This document shows, piece by piece, positions 7,909 through 15,374 of a DNA stretch of 64,000 nucleotides (position 1 is its first letter; every line of letters starts with the position of its first letter). Under the pieces are notes generated by a model. The model worked only from the letters and a program-made list of their open reading frames with translations, was not told where the DNA came from and did no database searches. Origin of the DNA: Bradyrhizobium sp. CSA207 (GTDB lineage: Bacteria > Pseudomonadota > Alphaproteobacteria > Rhizobiales > Xanthobacteraceae); assembly GCF_029051685.1 (NCBI RefSeq), contig NZ_JAACFT010000002.1:248001-312000 (forward strand), in the 5' to 3' direction. The translations under genes were made by a program, and so were the position numbers.

Positions 7909-8586
7909 ATGTGGTACGACGAGCTACCAGGAAACTCGTGGATGGGCCTCTGGTCGGGTTACGTAAGGTGCGGAGCGGACTGCCACGGCATCCGCAAGAT
8001 CGCCGTGCCATGTCCAGCGTGTGGAGCTGGCCCGCTAGATACTTCGCCCCAAACGGTAGTCATGGACGGTCGAGAAACGATAATCCATGCGGCCTTCATG
8101 GGCGCCGAAGGTCGTTATGAAGACTACATCTATCCGCAGATGCTTCAGCGCGAGTGGGAGCGTCCAGCTGCTGAGTTCGAAGGTTTGTCACATTTCCCAG
8201 AGGAGAATCGCCCCTCGGCTCGTGCGGCCTTAGTGCTTCTTTTTTGGAGTTACTTTGAGACGCGCATTGAGCGGCTTCACCGCACAGCCATGCGCCACCT
8301 TCCGCAGCGCGTTTTAGATGATACGCTTCGGCGCTATTCTGGTATCGGGCCTCGTCTGCACGAACTGTACAGAATATTTTTTGGGACCAATTACTTCGAC
8401 GATCTTCGCGCCTGCGGTTTTAGCAGCATTGCTGATCTGTTAAAGGACATCCATCAACGTAGAAATGAATTTAGTCATGGAAGGCCGCAGGCGATCAATG
8501 ACGCGACGGTAAAGGCTCTCGTCGAGAATCTCCAGGCTGAGCACGAAGCTTGGATCGCCGTGTATAATTCCCGAGTGAGGGCCTGA
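7909..8586 (+). CDS. HEPN-like protein with N-terminal zinc-ribbon-like cysteines
   Basis: A 225-residue protein starting at ATG 7909, 12 bases after the WGR gene. Residues 21-39 contain four cysteines (RCGADC and CPACG) that could bind zinc. The C-terminal half is helical and contains LKDIHQRRNEFSHG, matching the R-x4-H HEPN motif (Arg 185, His 190). HEPN domains are frequently RNases or structural partners in conflict systems. This is the second HEPN-like gene in the cluster, after that at 6050. Function is inferred only; no family name is assigned with confidence. Confidence 0.55.
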   Translation: MWYDELPGNSWMGLWSGYVRCGADCHGIRKIAVPCPACGAGPLDTSPQTVVMDGRETIIHAAFMGAEGRYEDYIYPQMLQREWERPAAEFEGLSHFPEENRPSARAALVLLFWSYFETRIERLHRTAMRHLPQRVLDDTLRRYSGIGPRLHELYRIFFGTNYFDDLRACGFSSIADLLKDIHQRRNEFSHGRPQAINDATVKALVENLQAEHEAWIAVYNSRVRA

Positions 8587-8592
8587 ACTAAC

Positions 8593-9512
8593 GTGGGCGA
8601 AGCGAAGCGGAAGAGGGAAGCTGTTTTAAGCGGTCCGTGTCCGTGCGGCTCCATAAGGCCCGCGCGAGTCTGCTGTTTCAACGGCAAGAACTGGCACAAA
8701 CCACCGGCGGTACTTGGGCTTAAGGCCCTGCCTGCGGGATCAGGCGTAGAAAAATGCTACATGAAGGACCTGGGCTCGTGCGTCGGCCCGATCTCGGGCG
8801 AGCACATTATTTCAGAGGCAGTCATCCGGGTTTTAATGGCTGACGGCGATTTCTCGATTGCGGGCCTTCCTTGGTTGGCGCCTGGTGAGACAAAAATTCT
8901 ACCGCCGCAAAGCCTTCGAGCGAATTGTCTTTGCACCAGCACAACAGTGCGCTTCATCCTCTTGACGATGCGGCCAAATACTTTTTCGCGTCGCTTAAAT
9001 CATTTTTAGAGCATGATTCGGACTCAAGGCATGCGCTTGTCTCGGGACATGACATTGAGCGTTGGTTACTGAAGACGGCCAAAGCCGCGGCCGTCTCGAA
9101 GAATCTGGCGAGAGGCAGGGAGCGGCTATCTGGCGCGTTCTCACGCGACGCAGCGCTATTGGACATGCTCGACGATCCCAGCCATTGGCCGGAGGGGGCT
9201 GGGCTCTATTGCACCATGAATACTGGCGACCGAACTCTCAACCATACGCGCTTCCAGTTACAGCCGCTGACGAACGCCCAAGAGGACATCGAGGCGCTGG
9301 CGCTAAACATCTTGGGCCTGGGCTTCGTGCTGCTGCTAGAACCACTGGATGAGAGCAAGTATCCGTTTCTGCGTGGAGCACGATATCGACCGGGGAGGAT
9401 CGTCATATCCTACCCGACCTCGACCAATTGGCTGACAATGAGTTGGAGTGACGGCAAGGCGCACGAGCCCCTGACGATGCAATTCGTGCAGCCGGTGCCC
9501 CGCTTGGCTTAG
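8593..9512 (+). pseudogene. SEC-C / HNH-like gene broken by a one-base frameshift
   Basis: Translation begins at GTG 8593 with MGEAKRKRE followed by a cysteine cluster (PCPCGS...CC) typical of SEC-C-like proteins. Next comes CYMKDLGSCVGPISGEHIISEAV, an HNH-like Cys/His arrangement. The frame then degenerates near 8935. In the next frame the expected partner HNSALHPLDDAAKYF appears at once and continues to the stop at 9512. Restoring one A in the sequence around 8937 would give ...LCTKHNSALHPLD, joining the two halves to about 306 residues. A metal-binding nuclease-like role is possible. Either the gene is inactivated or the base is a sequencing error. A free start at 8925 in the second frame is considered unlikely. 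Confidence 0.7.
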
Positions 9513-9516
9513 CTGA

Positions 9517-10419
9517 TCACACAATCTGCGAAGCGTACGCCGACTCGTAGATTTTTTTGCCCTCTTGGGTTTCCAGCCGAAGCAGACAGTACAGCTCCCA
9601 ATAACGGCTCCAACGCTCGTTGGTCGGCGGCAGGTATTCAATGGGCAAGCCAATCTGCTTGGCGTTCGCATAGTCGATAGGCTGGCCGTGCGTTTTCCAC
9701 CGGGCAGAACTCATCAACTCCTGCGAAATCGTCGAGCTGGGCGCGCCCCGGCGTTTCAGCATGTCTTCCGCAAACGTCCTGACTCGGTCGCGAATACCCT
9801 GAAATTTCTTGACGGTCCGTGCATCAAAGCCATCGAGCATGAGCAGCGCCACCTGGTCCTGAGGATTTTTGCGCAGCGCGCCACAGTGTTCCTCGTAGGC
9901 TTCCAAATAGCCCGTTACCGAGTAAAACAGCTCGTTTCCGCGCGCATCCCTCATGAGGAACTGCGGATCGATCATGCCGAGTTCAGAAGCGTCACTCATA
10001 ATGATCGTATTGGCTCCCAGCGCCATCAGAGTTCCGGCGCTCTTGGCCAGGTCTGTAACGATGACCCTGAACTCCCTGTCGCGTGCCTTTGCATGGATAA
10101 GCGAGACCAGCTTTTCGCAGGCGTCGACATCGCCGCCGCCGGTATTGAGCAGAAGATCGATCGGTGAATTTTCCGGGATGTTGTGGAGCATCTCCACGAA
10201 GCCGATAACATCGTTACGGTCGATCTCAGTTTCCAAGCCGCCGACATAGCAGATAAGATTTGTGTGCTCGGCAGCGTTGATCTGCTTGATGAGTTCCTGC
10301 CTTTGATAGCGGCCGGCGTTCATCGCCGCATACATGGGCGTCTTTGTCAGCGGTCGTTCGGCTTTGACCGGTTCGGTCGTTGCCGCTGACCCCGAGACCA
10401 CCTCACTTTTGTCAATCAC
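9517..10419 (-). CDS. Clp-fold (SDH_sah-type) serine protease of the Ubl operon
   Basis: Last gene of the ubiquitin-like operon. It is a crotonase/ClpP-fold protein of the serine dehydrogenase proteinase type. The oxyanion segment LLLNTGGGDVDACEKL is near residues 89-104, the nucleophile Ser is near 127 in VTDLAKSAGTLMALGANTIIMS, and DASELGMIDPQF follows near 143-154. No signal peptide or membrane segment is present, so it should act in the cytoplasm. The preferred start is GTG 10419, which overlaps the DUF6527 stop by eight bases and has GGGGGA upstream; ATG 10452 is an alternative. By context it may process the Ubl precursor or cleave conjugates, parallel to the JAB peptidase; that is inference. 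Confidence 0.8.
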   Translation of the reverse strand: MIDKSEVVSGSAATTEPVKAERPLTKTPMYAAMNAGRYQRQELIKQINAAEHTNLICYVGGLETEIDRNDVIGFVEMLHNIPENSPIDLLLNTGGGDVDACEKLVSLIHAKARDREFRVIVTDLAKSAGTLMALGANTIIMSDASELGMIDPQFLMRDARGNELFYSVTGYLEAYEEHCGALRKNPQDQVALLMLDGFDARTVKKFQGIRDRVRTFAEDMLKRRGAPSSTISQELMSSARWKTHGQPIDYANAKQIGLPIEYLPPTNERWSRYWELYCLLRLETQEGKKIYESAYASQIV

Positions 10420-10837
10420 CAAAAGAATCCCCCACCCAGTCAATTTTCCCATTTCTAACGAAATAGTGGCATCTGCGCCTACCGTCATAGTAATTCACGC
10501 TTGGAGAAAGAGATAGAGGGCCATCAACCTTAGATAAGCTCCACCAGGGGCTGCGTGCTTGATCCAGATTGAGCATGATGCGATGACCGCTTTGGCATGG
10601 ACAATCGAAGGCGATCCATTTCAACCGCGACGCTTCGCCGACGACGACGGCGGTATTCCTCGGTAGCTTCTCCGGAATCTCATCGGCCGACTCGACCTGA
10701 CCGAGGTAGTACAGCGGCGGCTGATTCGTTAGCCACTGAGGAAGCCAGTCGAGCCGTAGCCACTGCCACCGCGGCAGACGTGTCATCCACTGCGGAAGCC
10801 AGTCGATCCATCGCCACTGCCACCAACGAACCTTCAT
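10412..10837 (-). CDS. DUF6527 family protein with Trp-rich duplicated N-terminus
   Basis: A 141-residue protein matching DUF6527. The core has a zinc-ligand-like block FDCPCQSGHRIMLNLD and a later RCHYFVRNGKIDWVG. DUF6527 genes are known companions of bacterial ubiquitin-like conjugation operons; their role is not established. The N-terminus is odd: an 18-residue Trp-rich unit containing DWLPQW is repeated twice in tandem (about residues 4-40). Its ATG overlaps the E1 stop by four bases (ATGA), so it is translationally coupled to E1. It may be an adaptor or substrate, but this is a guess. Confidence 0.8.
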   Translation of the reverse strand: MKVRWWQWRWIDWLPQWMTRLPRWQWLRLDWLPQWLTNQPPLYYLGQVESADEIPEKLPRNTAVVVGEASRLKWIAFDCPCQSGHRIMLNLDQARSPWWSLSKVDGPLSLSPSVNYYDGRRRCHYFVRNGKIDWVGDSFGD

Positions 10838-12216
10838 GCCCCGGGCCAGGCTTGTTCAAGAAAGGGATTGCTCTCGCCTTTGCCGATCTTCTGGCTCTCG
10901 GGATCGCAGTAATGGCCTGGCCGCGGCTTCGCGTTGTTGGTGGAAATCTCTCGCTCGTGCCAGCGGAAAAGCACTTCTGTTGGCCTGGGGCTGGGACCGA
11001 AGCCTATCAGGCGCTCTAGAAGCTCATTAATGGCGGCCGAAGCGATGCCGCTGGTGAAGCTCACAACCGCAGGCTCAACGCCTCCTAACACAGGCGCATA
11101 GCCTTCGTTCTCCAGCCGAACCCTTTCCTCCGGCGTCCGCAGCTCGGTCTGTGCGCGGGCTAGGTCGATCCGGTCGCGGCAGACGAGACAGGCGCCCCCG
11201 GGGGCGAGGGTCGTGACGCGGCCATTGATGCTCGCAAGTGCGCCATCACCACCAAGCAAAACGCCGAGGTCGATGACCGGCGTGGCGAGGAAGGTCGACA
11301 GCCGAGAAAGAACCAGACGTCCGGCATTGTCGTCTGTGCAGCCGAACACGACATCGCAGGGGATCAACTCCCGCGCCGTGTTCTCCAGCGTGACCATGGC
11401 CGCGACCGCGTGGCTCTGCAGCTCTGGCGAAATGGCCGTCAGGTGGCTTTGCAGCACGGCCGTCTTCGGTTTCCCGACTGTGCTAGGCGTCGAGCCGTAG
11501 ACGCGGGTAATGTTGCTTTCGGTCAACGTATCTGCGTCGACCAAGGTAAGATGGCGCACGCCCATCCTTACAAGCTGCTCGGCGACGGCCGAGCCGGTAC
11601 CGCCGCAGCCGACGATACCTACCCGCAACTGGCCGAGCGTCTGTTGGATGTCAGGACCGAACGCGCGGACGCTTCGGTCGAAAATCGCGGGAATCTGCGG
11701 CGCTTCCGAGTTGAAGGAGTTGATCAGCTGCCACTTGTCGCCGACGCGCCATACTCGATCGATGGCGACTTTACCGCCATCCTCCCAATGCACTTCCCCA
11801 GTGAACGCAATGCCGTTGTCGCGAGGCGAAGCGATGAGCGTAACGTACAGCTCCGAGCCCGAGCGCAGCCTAAAGAGATCGGCGATTTCCCGGTCGACCT
11901 TTCGGTCCGCGATGCTGGGGGTAGGATGGCCAATCGCGCCCGGGTGAGTGTGAAACCAGATCGGAATGGCGCCAATGCGCTCGGCTTCAGCAAGGGCAGG
12001 GACGTATCCCTGAGACGCGATTGCCAGGTGATCTCCTTCACGCGCGAGATAGGCTTCTTGCGGCACCCAGCGCATTCCGCGTCCGAGAAGGCGGATATCG
12101 CCATTCGGCGCGCGAGCGATTCCGGCGAGCAGCACGCCTGCGGTTTCCACCGGAAGTCTGGCGGTCTGCTCGATCTCCTGGAAGAGCGGTTCTGTCAGGA
12201 CAAGGGTAGTGATCAT
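10834..12216 (-). CDS. JAB peptidase-E1 (ThiF-type) fusion of the Ubl operon
   Basis: A 460-residue fusion. The N-terminal JAB/JAMM metalloprotease has Glu 24 (VETAG), HTHP at 89-92 and Ser 101-x-x-Asp 104, so the zinc-binding set looks complete. The C-terminal adenylating domain has the nucleotide-binding loop GIVGCGGTGSA (200-210), VDAD near 226, the Asn/Arg segment TESNITRVYG, KPK near 249 and CTDDNAGR near 293. A CxxC lies at 343-346. The JAB part should cleave Ubl precursors or conjugates, and the E1 part should adenylate the Ubl C-terminus. The start is ATG 12216, overlapping the E2 stop by four bases; a longer upstream reading lies inside E2 and is rejected. Confidence 0.9.
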   Translation of the reverse strand: MITTLVLTEPLFQEIEQTARLPVETAGVLLAGIARAPNGDIRLLGRGMRWVPQEAYLAREGDHLAIASQGYVPALAEAERIGAIPIWFHTHPGAIGHPTPSIADRKVDREIADLFRLRSGSELYVTLIASPRDNGIAFTGEVHWEDGGKVAIDRVWRVGDKWQLINSFNSEAPQIPAIFDRSVRAFGPDIQQTLGQLRVGIVGCGGTGSAVAEQLVRMGVRHLTLVDADTLTESNITRVYGSTPSTVGKPKTAVLQSHLTAISPELQSHAVAAMVTLENTARELIPCDVVFGCTDDNAGRLVLSRLSTFLATPVIDLGVLLGGDGALASINGRVTTLAPGGACLVCRDRIDLARAQTELRTPEERVRLENEGYAPVLGGVEPAVVSFTSGIASAAINELLERLIGFGPSPRPTEVLFRWHEREISTNNAKPRPGHYCDPESQKIGKGESNPFLEQAWPGA

Positions 12217-12599
12217 GATGCCCCCGGCGCCGCTTTCAGCAGCTCGTTTCTGATTAAGGCGAAGTAGCTTTGAAGTGAGTCGATTCCCGAGCGCCATTGG
12301 CCCGCCGTGAAGTGCCTCGACCAGCGTTGCCATTGGCGCCCCAGATGTCCCTCACGCGACTCGGTAGCCGGGATCACCACCCCGTCAATGCGACGGACTG
12401 GAGGATCAAACCACCACATGTCGGGTGGTACGTCGGGATAGCCGGGCGCCAGCCGGACGAGGAGGTCGCAGTCCTCCCGGTCGAACCCCTTCGGGAGTGG
12501 GTACGACGGAACGAGCACGCAGATGACGCCGCCTTCGGTGGTGACCTGATGGCCAGGGGCCTTGGCATTTAAATATTCCATGTCATGTGAAGGCAGCAC
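12213..12599 (-). CDS. E2-like (prokaryotic E2 family) protein
   Basis: A 128-residue E2/UBC-fold candidate between the Ubl and E1 genes. The strand-loop PLPKGFDREDCDLLVRLAP followed by GYPDVPPDMWWFDPPV corresponds to the conserved YPxxPP region of E2 enzymes. Only two cysteines exist, at about 27 and 44, both before this motif, so no cysteine sits where E2 enzymes carry their catalytic one. The C-terminal helices (WQRWSRHFTAGQW, SLQSYFALIRNELL) fit the fold. The start is probably GTG 12599 with AAGGGAT upstream; ATG 12581 is an alternative. It would receive the Ubl from the E1, perhaps by an unusual chemistry or as a non-catalytic scaffold. Confidence 0.8.
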   Translation of the reverse strand: MLPSHDMEYLNAKAPGHQVTTEGGVICVLVPSYPLPKGFDREDCDLLVRLAPGYPDVPPDMWWFDPPVRRIDGVVIPATESREGHLGRQWQRWSRHFTAGQWRSGIDSLQSYFALIRNELLKAAPGAS

Positions 12600-12611
12600 T
12601 GCGGTTATCCC

Positions 12612-13013
12612 TTAGACCAAGCCAGGGTTGATCTGGGCGGGCGCGGTGAAGAAGCGCAGGCCATCCCGCATCTTCACTTTCTGCGTGTCCGCAATCTTTT
12701 CATCGGAGCCACCCGGCACGACCTCGAACAAGTCCCGATCGGGGCCGATGGGAGGGGTGGGAAGCAACCGAAGCTGAGCGCCGGTCAGGAAGTGCTCCTT
12801 CACCTTGAACTCGGTGCGGTCGATCTTGATCTCGTACGGGTGCTGGCGCTCCTCGAACTCCTTCAACTCTTCCTGCTCGTGGCGTTCGAACTCTTCCAGC
12901 TCCTTCTGCTGGCGCTCCTCGAACTCGCGCAATTCGCGAATCTGACGCTCTTTGAAGGCCTCAAGCTCCTTCTCGCGGTCGGTCTCGGTGCCGTGTTCTT
13001 CGTGTTCAGACAT
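12612..13013 (-). CDS. Ubiquitin-like modifier (Multi_ubiq family), single domain
   Basis: First gene of the operon, 133 residues, with a strong ribosome-binding site (AGGAGGT before ATG 13013). Residues 10-58 form a highly charged coiled coil built of repeated FEERQ / ELEEFER units. Residues 60-131 are a beta-grasp domain of the multi-ubiquitin family (EIKIDRTEFKVKEHFLTG ... LFEVVP ... FFTAPAQINPG). Family members often have several ubiquitin units; here there is one. The C-terminus ends Pro-Gly-Leu-Val, so Gly 131 would be exposed only after removal of two residues. That suggests processing by the operon's JAB or Clp-fold protease before adenylation by E1. Confidence 0.85.
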   Translation of the reverse strand: MSEHEEHGTETDREKELEAFKERQIRELREFEERQQKELEEFERHEQEELKEFEERQHPYEIKIDRTEFKVKEHFLTGAQLRLLPTPPIGPDRDLFEVVPGGSDEKIADTQKVKMRDGLRFFTAPAQINPGLV

Positions 13014-13032
13014 TGTGGTACCTCCTATGATT

Positions 13033-13056
13033 GATACCAAGATACCACGACACCAC
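13033..13056. promoter_or_regulatory. Three tandem 8-bp repeats between Ubl operon and RHH gene
   Basis: GATACCAA, GATACCAC and GACACCAC follow one another without a gap in the 83-bp region between the divergent Ubl operon (start 13013) and RHH gene (start 13097). Tandem short repeats are the usual binding pattern of ribbon-helix-helix repressors. The repeats lie immediately upstream of the Ubl ribosome-binding site, so a bound repressor could block the operon and its own gene. Confidence 0.55.
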
Positions 13057-13096
13057 AGCACTTGACAAGCCCGGTGTTAAGGTGCAGATTTCCCGC

Positions 13097-13318
13097 ATGA
13101 AAACCACAAAAGCCATGACCATTCGCCTGACCGAAGAGCAGGCGGAAGCCTTGGAAACCGTCGCTTCGGTGGAGCAACTCGCCGTTTCAGATGTGATTCG
13201 GGCGGCAATCAGCGAGCACATTGAAAACCGGCGCAAAGACCCGGCCTTTCAGGAAGACCTGAAAGCCCGGTTGGCGCGTGCGCGCAAACTACTGGCGCGG
13301 CAGGCCGGCACCGAATAG
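13097..13318 (+). CDS. Ribbon-helix-helix protein (CopG/Arc-like)
   Basis: A 73-residue protein (ATG 13097). Its N-terminus KTTKAMTIRLTEEQAEALETVASVEQLAVSDVIRAAISEHI is a ribbon-helix-helix DNA-binding domain; a charged tail follows. Such proteins act as repressors or antitoxins. It is divergent from the Ubl operon and convergent with the fic gene, which has its own antitoxin-like gene. A role as local repressor of the Ubl operon, acting at the 13033-13056 repeats, is therefore plausible. No toxin partner is obvious next to it on the same strand. Confidence 0.75.
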   Translation: MKTTKAMTIRLTEEQAEALETVASVEQLAVSDVIRAAISEHIENRRKDPAFQEDLKARLARARKLLARQAGTE

Positions 13319-13319
13319 C

Positions 13320-13895
13320 TCACAGCAGCTTCTGCAGCTCGTTTTTGAGTGGGCCGTTGTTGCCGAGATAACTCGCGATCATCGCGGGCATGAACGTATC
13401 GCGTTCGACGCGGGTGAGATCGAGCGGGCGACCGGCCCGCTGTCCAATCAAGTGCAGGAATGACAGCTGGGATCGTCCATTACCTTCGCGAAACGGGTGA
13501 ATGGCATTCAGCTCGGCTAGAAAATCGGTGGCCGCATCGAGGAATTCGGCTGCGCTGACTCCCGGTTTGAAGGCAGCGAGCGCGAGCTTCTTGAACAGCT
13601 GCTCCATGCTGGAGGCTATGTGTTCGGGATAACAGAACATGTTGCCGCCTTTTGCGGTGCGGACTGTCCTGTACTTGCCCGCCCAGGGGTAAACGTCCTG
13701 AAACAGGTGGTGGTGGACGCGTTTATAGTGAGTGGGAGTGAAGCGGCCGTCGGGGAGAGGTTCTAGCGATCTCAGCGTCGACATTTCGAGCTCGAAAGCG
13801 TCCAGGGTCTTTGCATCCCTGAGGTGAGCCCGGTTCTTGAGGACGGATGTGCCTTTGTAGCAATAGGGGTCGTCGAATACGTCGTATCCGCTCAA
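13320..13895 (-). CDS. Fic/DOC family toxin-like AMPylase
   Basis: A 191-residue Fic-domain protein. The active-site motif HPFREGNGRSQ (from residue 133) is complete, so transfer of AMP or a related group to a target hydroxyl is likely. The flap region GKYRTVRTAKGGNMFCYPEHI is also typical. There is no N-terminal inhibitory helix of its own; that function is probably supplied by the gene just upstream. The start appears to be TTG 13895, eight bases after the antitoxin stop codon starts, consistent with coupled translation. Arrangement antitoxin-then-fic is the usual class I (VbhA/VbhT-like) order. Confidence 0.9.
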   Translation of the reverse strand: MSGYDVFDDPYCYKGTSVLKNRAHLRDAKTLDAFELEMSTLRSLEPLPDGRFTPTHYKRVHHHLFQDVYPWAGKYRTVRTAKGGNMFCYPEHIASSMEQLFKKLALAAFKPGVSAAEFLDAATDFLAELNAIHPFREGNGRSQLSFLHLIGQRAGRPLDLTRVERDTFMPAMIASYLGNNGPLKNELQKLL

Positions 13896-13900
13896 GTCTA

Positions 13901-14107
13901 CTAGCGACCTTTGGGTTGGACGTACGCCCTCAATACTTCAGCCCGCTTCTGAGCAGGCGTCAGGTTCTTTTTGCTGAGGGCCGACAGGCGCTCCCTCGAA
14001 GCTTTGCCTAGCTTCAGCCCTTCAACGGCCGAAATGGCCGCAAAAGTTTTGTCTCCCAGGACACGGGAGGAGGCGTTGATGCCAGAACCTTTACGCTTTT
14101 GAGTCAT
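13901..14107 (-). CDS. Fic antitoxin-like small protein
   Basis: A 68-residue basic, helical protein directly upstream of fic. The segment FAAISAVEGLKLGKASRERL resembles the inhibitory helix of Fic antitoxins, whose motif is (S/T)xxxE(G/N); here Ser is one residue closer to Glu-Gly than in that consensus, so the match is approximate. The size and position fit a VbhA/FicA-type antitoxin. The chosen start is ATG 14107; a TTG at 14113 is in frame. Confidence 0.65.
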   Translation of the reverse strand: MTQKRKGSGINASSRVLGDKTFAAISAVEGLKLGKASRERLSALSKKNLTPAQKRAEVLRAYVQPKGR

Positions 14108-14300
14108 GAGCAAACCATAGCATGGATTCGAGTCGGTTGCGAACGCAAATTTGATATACGTTACCGGGAGTTACCATCGGCTTACTCTCATATATTGCCA
14201 GAACCGGCTAGGGCTCGGTCGAGGCTGGAGATGGGATCCTGGAATCGTGAAATCGCATTTACGATTTGGCTCGCTCGACAAAAGACCGCTGCCGCGCACT

Positions 14301-15374
14301 CTAGGTGTAAAGCTCATCCCAGTCTTCGCCGAACACCCATCGCAATGCGGAGAGCTTGCCGTTTATCATGCCCCAATCAAATTTCGAATACGGGCCTAGG
14401 TTGCCCTTACCGTACTTCTTCTCAACCCTTGCAGCAGCTTTTTGTGCGCCTGCGAGAATGTCGTCGACGACCAGTTTACCGAGTGCGCTATTCCGATAAT
14501 GCTTGGGACCGAAATCCTTCTTGGCAATTACCTTACACTGCCCGCTTTCGATCTTGTGCATCATGACCATGTGTCGGTCGTACCAGACACGGTCTATCAA
14601 CTCTTCAACAGCTGCTGAGATCTCGCTTGCTCGCCGCGACTCCATCGTAAACTCGTGTTCGTACATCGCCTCCGCGAACTCGTTCGGACGCAACGCACGC
14701 AGTGCGTCTACCAACTTGATGAAGTAGCGAGATTTAATGCGTGAGAAGAATGCTGAAATTTCGGGATGTGGCAGTCGCTGGTCACCATTTGGAAGGCTGA
14801 ACTCCTTGACGTTGTGCGTGACGAACACACATCGGCCCTTAGCCGAGCTTACCATCTGACCAAACAACTCAATAATGACAGCGTCCGCGAAGCTGTTCTT
14901 CCCCGCGTGGAAAGGTGCAATCTTCAGGAGTGCGCGCGCCGACGCAGCACGCATAGCCGCGTCTGGATCGCCGGCCCAGGTTGACTTCGAAAATAGCTTC
15001 TCAATGCGCGCGACCGCGTCGGCCGTCACGTCTATGGAACCTGCAAGCCGGTGGTCAATGTCCTCTAGGACCTCTGCGGCCTTTCGGCGTCTCCTAGGGT
15101 CTCCGTACTTCCAGAGGGCGACTTTCGCTCGCTTTAGCGTTCCGGAAAGGCTCTTACCACTCTCTCTGATTACACGGTCCTTGTTGCGTGCAAACTCATC
15201 GCGCACGATTTGCGGCACGACGAGCTCAATCACCTTCTCACGGCAGAGGCTCTCCACTGCGCCGAGTAGCGGCTCGTTAGCCTCACTTCCAGCCATATCA
15301 AGCCAAACGCTAGTGTCGAGAAAGACCAGAACGGGATGCACCGTTACGGCTTTTCCCCTTTTCCTTTTTGCCAC
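14301..15374 (-). CDS. PIN domain-containing protein (DUF4935-type)
   Basis: A 357-residue protein with an N-terminal PIN-like nuclease domain. Acidic residues are seen in LVFLDTSVWLDMAG, in VRDEFARNKDR and in GKNSFADAVIIELFGQM, followed by the strand CVFVTHNVKEF. PIN domains are metal-dependent RNases. The second half is helical and lacks a recognised domain. The start is taken as GTG 15374 because GGAG lies seven bases upstream; a reading from 15461 would add an unlikely N-terminus. It is larger than VapC toxins and has no adjacent antitoxin, so a role as a stand-alone defence RNase is possible. Confidence 0.7.
   Translation of the reverse strand: MAKRKRGKAVTVHPVLVFLDTSVWLDMAGSEANEPLLGAVESLCREKVIELVVPQIVRDEFARNKDRVIRESGKSLSGTLKRAKVALWKYGDPRRRRKAAEVLEDIDHRLAGSIDVTADAVARIEKLFSKSTWAGDPDAAMRAASARALLKIAPFHAGKNSFADAVIIELFGQMVSSAKGRCVFVTHNVKEFSLPNGDQRLPHPEISAFFSRIKSRYFIKLVDALRALRPNEFAEAMYEHEFTMESRRASEISAAVEELIDRVWYDRHMVMMHKIESGQCKVIAKKDFGPKHYRNSALGKLVVDDILAGAQKAAARVEKKYGKGNLGPYSKFDWGMINGKLSALRWVFGEDWDELYT

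Noticed and set aside
8925..9512. Independent gene starting at ATG 8925
   Set aside because: Its first residues continue the motif interrupted in the preceding frame, so it is the second half of a frameshifted gene.
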